DNA of 64,000 nt from positions 248,001 to 312,000 of the forward strand of contig NZ_QRGD01000007.1 in NCBI RefSeq assembly GCF_003449015.1, in the 5' to 3' direction. Shown here one piece after another: positions 53,356-61,130 of the stretch (position 1 is the stretch's first letter; every line of letters begins with the position of its first letter). The position numbers and the translations under genes are program-made. This DNA is from Aureibaculum luteum. Lineage in GTDB: Bacteria > Bacteroidota > Bacteroidia > Flavobacteriales > Flavobacteriaceae. A model generated the notes under the pieces. The model did no database searches. It was not told where the DNA came from and saw only the letters and a program-made list of their open reading frames with translations.

Positions 53356-56300
53356 TTGAAAAAAGTGGACCCAAAATTTCAGAAGCTATTTGTTTTAGTA
53401 ATCGCATTCGTTTTTACCCAAATTGGGTATACTCAATTAAGTGATTTACATTATTTACCTCCTTTAAAACAGGATAGCAATAACGTAGCCATACAGCAAC
53501 AAACCATTTATTTGTCAACTCCCGAAGTTACAACCTTTACAGTAAATGTATTCCAAGGAACCAATCCTACAGCAATAGCTTCTTTATCACTGTCCAAATC
53601 TTCTCCAATTGCTTATGGTCTGGGCAATGGAGATAACAACATAACTTTGGTGAATAATGGTAATACAGGGTCTGTATTAACCTCTAGTGGTTTAAAGTTT
53701 GAGGCTCCTGGCGGGCAAAAATTTTATGTTAATTATAGAGGGAGATCAGGTTCGCAAGCCGCCTCAATTACTTCTAAAGGAAGGGCTGCGTTGGGGCAGA
53801 TTTTTAAATGGGGAGGTGCACCCATAGAGGCGAATCATCCTTCAATGAGTGCCACTTTGGGTATTATGGCTACTGAAGATAATACGGAAGTAACTATAAG
53901 TGGATATAATCCAAATTGTGAATTTCGATTGGGAGGCACAATTGATGGCATAACAGCAAATTCGTTAACTTTTATTTTAGAAGCAGGGGAGTCGTATGTA
54001 TTAGAAGCTTCAAAAGATGCAACTACAGCCAATATTGATGGCTGGATTGGTGCTTCAATAGTTTCAGATAAAGATATTGCTATAAGTAATGGAATGCTGA
54101 ATTTTGGTGTAAATCCTAGTAGTGGAAGTAGAGATGCTGGTGCAGATCAACCCGTACCAGAAGATAAGTTGGGAAAGGAATATGTTTTTGTTCGTGGTAA
54201 TGGAGGTGTAACAAATGAGTTTGTTGTTATTATAGGAACGCAAGCAAATACTAACATTTATGTTAATGGCAGTGCTACGGCGTATGCTAACATTGGGGTC
54301 GGAGATTATGTAGAAATACCTTCTAGCTTTTATTCAGGCACTACTGTAGGACATAATATGTTTGTGTCTTCTACTAAAGATGTATATGCATATCAAGTAA
54401 TTTCTGGTGACACCGGAATTCATACGGTAAGTTTGAATTTTGTAGCTCCTGTAAATTGTTTAATGCCTGATACCATGGATTTCATTCATGATATTGAAGA
54501 TATTTCAGGTATTACAGCTGCAGGAGGTTTATTCATTATAGCATCAACCACTACAGCTAACGCCGATATTACTGTTACGGATGGGACAGGTGTGGTTACA
54601 TTACCTGCAGAACAAACTGTGGCTGGCTCACCAGATTGGAAAACGTTTTATCTATCAGGCCTCACGGGCAATGTTTCTGTAGTTTCTACAGGTCCAGTCG
54701 CGGTTGGGTTTTTAGGCTTTAATGGTGCACGTGGAATTGCGGGTTATTTTTCAGGATTTGATACCGTTCCTGTTATTGATTTGGAAGTTGTAGGAGGAGG
54801 GTGTCTTCCTGGAGCAACGGTAGAAGTTGTAGATAAAGATTTCGAAACTTACCAGTGGTTTGATGATGGAGTATTGGTGCCTGGTGCAACAAACCCAACC
54901 TATGATCCAACAGATTCTGGAGATTATTTTGTACGTGTAACCAAAGGAGGGTGTACCTATGATTCGCAACCAATTTCAGCATATTACTGTACTCCTGATA
55001 TCGTTCTAAATAAAACCGCTGATAAAACGGAGGTACTTGTGGGAGATATGATCACATTTGTAATCACGGTTGAAAGTAGAGGGCTTTATGACGTTACAAA
55101 TGTAAATGTGAATGATGTATTACCTGCTGGATTGAGTATCTCTACTATTAATGTAAGTACTGGCTCTTGGTCAGCACCGAACTGGACTGTTGGAACGCTA
55201 ACTAGTGGTCAAATAGAAACGATAACCATAGAGGCAGTGGCTAATGAAATATTGGGTCTCGAACAGCGTTTGGATCGCACGAATACTGCATCAAATAGTC
55301 AAGATCAGACAGATAGTAATAACACTACCGAGGTTCCATCAGTTGACTTTTCAATTTTACGTGATATAGACGATGATGGGGTAGCAGATCAATATGATTT
55401 GGATGATGACAATGACGGAATTTTAGATACTACCGAGTCTAATGGTAGTGACCCAAATGCAGATTCAGATTCAGATGGTGTTCCTAATTATTTAGACGCC
55501 AATTTCTGCACGCTTAATGCGGATTCTATCTGTGCCAACTTGGATATTGATAACGACGGTATTCCAAATCACATGGACCTTGATAGTGATGGTGATGGAA
55601 TTCCAGACAATATCGAGGCACAATTAACAACCAATTACACTGCCCCAAATACAGATACAGCATCAGATTATATTACAAATAATGGTCTAAATTCTGCCTA
55701 TATAGGTGGTTTATCACCAGAAAATACGGACGGAGCAGATACTCCTGATTATTTAGATACAAATGCAGATAATGACAGTTTAAACGATACGGCCGAGGCT
55801 GGAATTGCCCTTAGTGGTGTTGATACAGATAATGATGGATTAGATGATGGCACTGATGCAAATACAAGTGGTTATACAGATCCAGGTGGAACCATTGATG
55901 ATCCAATAACAGGTCCATTAGCATTGCTTGATTCAGATAATGACGCCAATTCTGGTGGAGATGTAGATTTTAGAGATACACTAGATAATAGGCCCGATAA
56001 TGACAATGATGGAATTGTAGATGCTGAAGATTTTGATGATGATAACGATGGTATTTTAGATACTGATGAAGGCTGCGGAAACTTGGTGATTAACGGTAGT
56101 TTTGAAGCTCAAGATTTTTCAGATCCTATTGTATTTCCAGACGGATTTACCGATACTTCAGGCACATTTATAGGTGCAACATATAATTCGAATACTTTAT
56201 ATGGATGGAACTATACTCAGAATATAGATGGTTGGATTGGTGGTCAAAGTCCATCATGGTCATCAAGTAGTTTTGCAACTGCATATAGTGGAAATCAATA

Positions 56301-59300
56301 CATAGACGTTGTAGGTAGTAACAACGTAACAGGTGGTGTTAACGGTATCTTATCACAAGTTATTAATACAATACCCGGTAATTCATATACATTTTCATTT
56401 CATTGGGGAGAAGATGTAGGTCATGGCAATGGTGCCATTATAACTTTAGATGTAGATGTGTTAGACGCAGCTAATAATCCATTAATTAATGAGACCATTA
56501 CAGCCACAGCTCAAGGTCCAATAGCTGGAGTAATTGGACCAAGAATTTGGTATTATTATAGTCAAACATTCACGGCAACTACTACAGAAACAAGGATACA
56601 ATTTAGAGCGACACCACCGGCAGGTTCTTCATCAGCAGGAGCAGATATCGATTATGTGAGTGTTGTAAATACAGGAGGTTGTCAAGATTCTGATAATGAT
56701 GGAGTCATCGATGCTTTTGATTTAGATAGTGATAATGATGGTATTTATGATGCTGTTGAGGCGGGTCACAATCAACCACATACAAATGGGGAGGTAAATG
56801 GTGCTGTTGGAGTAGATGGTGTTCCAAATGCTGTACAAGATGATCCAGATAGAGAAACTATAAATTATACAGTGGCTGATTCTGACGGTGATATTACCAT
56901 TGACGCCCAAGAATTAGACGCAGATGATGATGGTTGTAATGATGTAAATGAAGCAGGTTTTACAGATGGAGATGCTAATGGACTTTTAGGTTCAGGGACT
57001 TTTGGTTCAGGGTTAGCGGTGAATTCAAATGGGGTAGTAACTAGTGGTTCAGACGGGTATACAACACCTGCAGATGCAAATAGTAATACCATTTATGATT
57101 ATACTGAAGCAGGTTCTTTACCAACCATAACTAGTCAACCGTTAGATATAAGTGTTTATGAAACTGAATCTGCTAGTTTTAGTGTTGTCACTTCTGGTTC
57201 TAATCTAACGTATCAATGGCAAGAGAGTACAGACGATGGGGTTACTTTTAATAACTTAAGTGATACGGGTATTTATTCTGGTGCCCATACAGCAAATCTT
57301 GTAATTACAGGAGTTACCACTTCTATTGATAATAATAAATACCGAGTTATAATTAATAATGTAACCTATGCTTGTGGTTCTATTACCTCAACAGTAGCTA
57401 CAATAACTGTTTTAGTAGATATAGATACTGACGGCGATGGTATTTTTAATAGAATTGATTTAGATGATGACAATGATGGTATACCTGATTTAGAAGAGAG
57501 TCAATGTGAAGTTAGTATATCTCCTGGAGTTCCTCCTAGTTCAAATGCTGCTCTTAGTTTAGGTTCAAGATTGTACACAGATTTTAATAGTTATTGGACT
57601 TCAGCAGTTGGTGCTATTAATCCATTGAAACCTGATAATACTTCAAATTTATTAGCTTTTGAAATAGGGAGTCAAACATACGCTACTGGGGTAGTAAATA
57701 GTAGGTTAATTGATAGTGACAATGACGGATTGTTCGATGCCTTAGATACTGATGGTAATGGAATAGGAGATGTAACTCTAGTAGAAACATCGTGGACGGC
57801 ACTTACACCAGTTAGAGATATTAATACGGGTATTCGCTTAGAAGGATCTGCCTTAGATGGAAATACCGCGGCTGCTGTTGGCCCACTTTTAACATCTGGA
57901 GGTGCACCTTTTAACCCCTATTTAAATCAAGGAGTTAGAGGTTTAAATTTGGCATATTCAATTGCCAATATTGGAGATGTTTGGTATTTTAATATCCAAG
58001 GGATATTGTCGAGTGCTTATGGTGATGGAATTCAAGATATTCTTGTAACCCAAGTAGCTCAGCCGGGAGGATCGACCTTCAATACATTGCATCTTATTGA
58101 TAATTCAGGTAATTTTATTGGTAATGGAGTTACTGTAAATTGGAATACGGTGAGTTCAATGGGTAATCATTTGGTAGATCAATACAATACGAATGATTCA
58201 GTAAGTGGTAGCAATCAATCTAAAGGCATACGTTTTGCAGCAATTGAGCTTTCTGAGTTTAATTTAACACCTGCAGAAATAGCAAATGCAGTCGCTTTGC
58301 GATTGGAGATATCTTCTGATGCTGACCCAGCATTTTTTGTGGTAAATGATGCAAGTTTTTTATCTAACTGTGTTGATGTCGATTCTGATTTTGATGGTAT
58401 ACCTGATTCCTTAGATTTAGATTCGGACAATGATGGTATATATGACTTGGAAGAAAGTGGTGCTTTAAACGTCTCAGGAGTAAATGATAGTAATAACGAT
58501 GGTGTAATTGATGGACCAGCATCTTCTTTTGGAGACAACGGATTATTTACGTTAATTGAAAATAATGATACTTCAGGAGCTTCAATAACCTATTCAATTA
58601 GCGATTCAGATAGTGACTCAGTATATGATGCTTATGAATTAGATGCTGACAACGATAGCTGTAATGATGTTGATGAAGCTGGATTTACGGATGGTGATTC
58701 TAATGGTCTTTTAGGTTCTGGAACTTTTGGTTCTGGACTGACAGTGAATTTGAATGGGGTTGTAACTAGTGGATCAGATGGTTATACTACTCCAGATGAC
58801 TTGAATACAAACAACACTTATGATTTTCAAGAAGCAGGAGCAATTCCAGTAATTACTGATCAACCTACGGATGATTCTATTTGTTATGGTGACAATGCTA
58901 GATTTGAAGTTGTGGTTACAGGCTCAAATTTAATATATCAGTGGCAAGTGAGCACTGACGGAGGTTTTACTTTTGCCGATATTAGTAATAGTTCAGTGTA
59001 TAATGGAGCAACGGCGGCGGTTTTAAATGTTATTACTCCAGTACAATCTTTTCACAATTATCAATACCGTGTAACTATTTCAGATAGTGCTTTTAGTTGT
59101 GGTTCTGTAATATCAGAAACTGCAGTTTTAACAGTACAAGTACAGCCGAATGCGGGGAATAATGGTGCTTTACATTTGTGTGAGGATGATATTGCTACTT
59201 TAGCACAATTACAAGCAGCGATTACAAGCGAAGACGCAGGCGGAATATGGAGTCCAGCGTTGGCACCAAACGTAACAACATATACGTATACGGTTGCGGC

Positions 59301-60675
59301 AACATCACCATGTACAACAGATGATGCATCAATAGTATTGGTAACATATCAAGCACAACCGAATGCAGGAAACCATGGTACTCTAGATCTATGTGTAGAT
59401 GGTACTGCAACTATAGCACAATTACAAGCAGCTATTACTGGCGAAGATGCAGGTGGAACATGGAGTCCAGCGTTGTCACCAAACGTAACAACATATGCGT
59501 ATACGGTAGCAGCAACGTCACCATGTTCAACAGAGGATACATCAACTGTAACGGTTAATTATGTTGCACCAACAATAGCAATATCAAATGGGCCTATTTG
59601 TTCCTTAGATTTATTAACATATAGTGTTGAGGTTACTGTGAGTGGTGGATTAGTTACAAGTACGGAAGGTACGGTCACAAGCACCTCAGGAAATAATTGG
59701 ACTATTTCTGGTATAAATACTGGTACAAATGTAACGCTAACAGTTACAGATACGTGCACAAATTCTTTGGTTGTTACTGCACCAAATTGTAGTTGTCCAG
59801 TGGTTGCAGCTCCATCAAGTGGAGGAGATGACAATTATTGTGCTGGAGAATCTATTCCGACTTTAACAGCAAATGTTGGTCTTGGAGAAACTGTAGATTG
59901 GTATGCTGGATCTACTGTTGGAATACCATTGTTATCTGGTAATACATCCTATATTCCTTCTGGGTCAGGGACATTTTATGCAGAAGCTAGATTAATTGTT
60001 AATGGATGTACAAGTACTTCAAGGACACTAATAACACTTACTGAAAACCCACTCCCTGCTGCTCCTGTAAGTGGAGGAAATCAAACTGAATGTGCTACTT
60101 TTCCAATACAAACACTTACGGCAACAGCAACCACTCCAACGGGATCAAATCTTGTTTGGTATGACGCAGCAAATGGTGGTAATGTTGTAGCTAGTCCGAC
60201 ATTAAATACAGTTGGAACAATAATATATTACGCAGGTAGTACGGACAGTACTACCAATTGTGAAAGTGCTTCAAGAACGGTAGTTGCTTTAACTATTGAA
60301 GATTGTGATGCTGACTTAAGTTTAAAAAAGACAGTTGACAATTCAATTCCCGCAGTTGGTGATGATATTTCCTTCAGCATAACGTTAAGAAACGACGGGC
60401 CGTCTGCTGCAAATGCTATTATTATTAGAGATATAATACCAAGTGATTTTAATTATACACATCCTAATTTTTCAACTAGTCAAGGTACGGTAACTTTCAA
60501 TTCAGGTACTGGTGCTTTAACTTGGGATTTAGGATCTTATGTTTTGTCAAGTGGTGGTAGTTTAACATTAGTTTACACAGTTACAGTTAATGTGTGTGGC
60601 GAGTTTGTAAATAAAGTGGAAGTGGTTAGTAGTTCGCAATCAGATACAGATTCTACGCCAAGCAATGGAGGTTAA
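53356..60675 (+). CDS. Giant secreted protein 3: IgGFc-binding-like N domain, DUF11, calcium repeats, Ig-like
   Basis: 2439 residues from TTG 53356; an in-frame stop at 53347 leaves only TTG, or GTG 53365. The signal peptide ends IGYTQ. The N domain (about 30-480) resembles IgGFc-binding N-terminal domains (SNGMLNFGVNPSSGSRDAGA, EDKLGKEYVFVRGNGGVTNE). A DUF11 (about 550-660). Calcium repeats. A jelly-roll-like module opening NLVINGSFE (Cys907-Cys1109). Ig-like. An unnamed ~290-residue module (Cys1384-Cys1672). Ig-like. Two 71-residue repeats. Further Ig-like domains, then a terminal DUF11 ending DTDSTPSNGG. A surface or extracellular adhesin is likely; no type IX sorting domain is seen. Confidence 0.85.
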   Translation: MKKVDPKFQKLFVLVIAFVFTQIGYTQLSDLHYLPPLKQDSNNVAIQQQTIYLSTPEVTTFTVNVFQGTNPTAIASLSLSKSSPIAYGLGNGDNNITLVNNGNTGSVLTSSGLKFEAPGGQKFYVNYRGRSGSQAASITSKGRAALGQIFKWGGAPIEANHPSMSATLGIMATEDNTEVTISGYNPNCEFRLGGTIDGITANSLTFILEAGESYVLEASKDATTANIDGWIGASIVSDKDIAISNGMLNFGVNPSSGSRDAGADQPVPEDKLGKEYVFVRGNGGVTNEFVVIIGTQANTNIYVNGSATAYANIGVGDYVEIPSSFYSGTTVGHNMFVSSTKDVYAYQVISGDTGIHTVSLNFVAPVNCLMPDTMDFIHDIEDISGITAAGGLFIIASTTTANADITVTDGTGVVTLPAEQTVAGSPDWKTFYLSGLTGNVSVVSTGPVAVGFLGFNGARGIAGYFSGFDTVPVIDLEVVGGGCLPGATVEVVDKDFETYQWFDDGVLVPGATNPTYDPTDSGDYFVRVTKGGCTYDSQPISAYYCTPDIVLNKTADKTEVLVGDMITFVITVESRGLYDVTNVNVNDVLPAGLSISTINVSTGSWSAPNWTVGTLTSGQIETITIEAVANEILGLEQRLDRTNTASNSQDQTDSNNTTEVPSVDFSILRDIDDDGVADQYDLDDDNDGILDTTESNGSDPNADSDSDGVPNYLDANFCTLNADSICANLDIDNDGIPNHMDLDSDGDGIPDNIEAQLTTNYTAPNTDTASDYITNNGLNSAYIGGLSPENTDGADTPDYLDTNADNDSLNDTAEAGIALSGVDTDNDGLDDGTDANTSGYTDPGGTIDDPITGPLALLDSDNDANSGGDVDFRDTLDNRPDNDNDGIVDAEDFDDDNDGILDTDEGCGNLVINGSFEAQDFSDPIVFPDGFTDTSGTFIGATYNSNTLYGWNYTQNIDGWIGGQSPSWSSSSFATAYSGNQYIDVVGSNNVTGGVNGILSQVINTIPGNSYTFSFHWGEDVGHGNGAIITLDVDVLDAANNPLINETITATAQGPIAGVIGPRIWYYYSQTFTATTTETRIQFRATPPAGSSSAGADIDYVSVVNTGGCQDSDNDGVIDAFDLDSDNDGIYDAVEAGHNQPHTNGEVNGAVGVDGVPNAVQDDPDRETINYTVADSDGDITIDAQELDADDDGCNDVNEAGFTDGDANGLLGSGTFGSGLAVNSNGVVTSGSDGYTTPADANSNTIYDYTEAGSLPTITSQPLDISVYETESASFSVVTSGSNLTYQWQESTDDGVTFNNLSDTGIYSGAHTANLVITGVTTSIDNNKYRVIINNVTYACGSITSTVATITVLVDIDTDGDGIFNRIDLDDDNDGIPDLEESQCEVSISPGVPPSSNAALSLGSRLYTDFNSYWTSAVGAINPLKPDNTSNLLAFEIGSQTYATGVVNSRLIDSDNDGLFDALDTDGNGIGDVTLVETSWTALTPVRDINTGIRLEGSALDGNTAAAVGPLLTSGGAPFNPYLNQGVRGLNLAYSIANIGDVWYFNIQGILSSAYGDGIQDILVTQVAQPGGSTFNTLHLIDNSGNFIGNGVTVNWNTVSSMGNHLVDQYNTNDSVSGSNQSKGIRFAAIELSEFNLTPAEIANAVALRLEISSDADPAFFVVNDASFLSNCVDVDSDFDGIPDSLDLDSDNDGIYDLEESGALNVSGVNDSNNDGVIDGPASSFGDNGLFTLIENNDTSGASITYSISDSDSDSVYDAYELDADNDSCNDVDEAGFTDGDSNGLLGSGTFGSGLTVNLNGVVTSGSDGYTTPDDLNTNNTYDFQEAGAIPVITDQPTDDSICYGDNARFEVVVTGSNLIYQWQVSTDGGFTFADISNSSVYNGATAAVLNVITPVQSFHNYQYRVTISDSAFSCGSVISETAVLTVQVQPNAGNNGALHLCEDDIATLAQLQAAITSEDAGGIWSPALAPNVTTYTYTVAATSPCTTDDASIVLVTYQAQPNAGNHGTLDLCVDGTATIAQLQAAITGEDAGGTWSPALSPNVTTYAYTVAATSPCSTEDTSTVTVNYVAPTIAISNGPICSLDLLTYSVEVTVSGGLVTSTEGTVTSTSGNNWTISGINTGTNVTLTVTDTCTNSLVVTAPNCSCPVVAAPSSGGDDNYCAGESIPTLTANVGLGETVDWYAGSTVGIPLLSGNTSYIPSGSGTFYAEARLIVNGCTSTSRTLITLTENPLPAAPVSGGNQTECATFPIQTLTATATTPTGSNLVWYDAANGGNVVASPTLNTVGTIIYYAGSTDSTTNCESASRTVVALTIEDCDADLSLKKTVDNSIPAVGDDISFSITLRNDGPSAANAIIIRDIIPSDFNYTHPNFSTSQGTVTFNSGTGALTWDLGSYVLSSGGSLTLVYTVTVNVCGEFVNKVEVVSSSQSDTDSTPSNGG
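59143..59568 (+). repeat. Two tandem 213-bp repeats in giant gene 3
   Basis: Units start at 59143 and 59356 and encode 71 residues each (QPNAGNNGALHLCEDDIATL / QPNAGNHGTLDLCVDGTATI, both followed by GGxWSPALxPNVTTYxYTVA). Similar repeats are common in large gliding and adhesion proteins of flavobacteria. Confidence 0.75.
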
Positions 60676-61130
60676 TTGATTCTTTTATGATAAAATGGTT
60701 TCGTTTAATTCGATAGTTTTCAATTCAATAGTTAAAGAAGTTAATAATGTATTCATATCAACTGTTTTGTTGATAAAAAGTAATTTTCAATAATGGCGTT
60801 AACGCAATAATAATCAGTTAGGTACGTTTATGTTGTTAACAATCACAAGTGAAGTTATTAACAATTAATTAAGGTTATTAACATTTTATTAACATTACGA
60901 AACTAGCTATCTATATTTGCTTTAGTAATAAGTGGAGAATTGAAAGGGTTTATTGGAGTAATCTTTTTTTTAGCAAATTTATTTAAGTAGCACGCTTTAA
61001 ATGTTAAAATTACTTGTGAACTTACCGGAACTAATAAGTGGAGTAAGGTTTTTCTATGAGTATGGTTTTAATCATTTAAAGTTCGTTGTTTATGTAAATA
61101 AAAATTACGTTAATAATAAATAAATCAATT
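60676..61130 (+). other. 455-bp intergenic region and leader of giant gene 4
   Basis: It contains the promoter array (60832-60936) and a leader of about 190 nt in which the word TAATAAGTGGAG recurs (60926 and 61032). No gene was seen; the reverse-strand open frame at 61076-61261 is treated as chance. Confidence 0.5.
60832..60936 (+). promoter_or_regulatory. Phased TTAACA promoter array and conserved start region of giant gene 4
   Basis: GTTGTTAACA (60832), GTTATTAACA (60854, +22), GTTATTAACA (60874, +20), TTTATTAACA (60885, +11), TATATTTG (60912, +27) and TAGTAATAAGTGGA (60923-60936). The last TTAACA is 17 bp before the -10 box and so sits where a -35/-33 element would. Confidence 0.7.
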
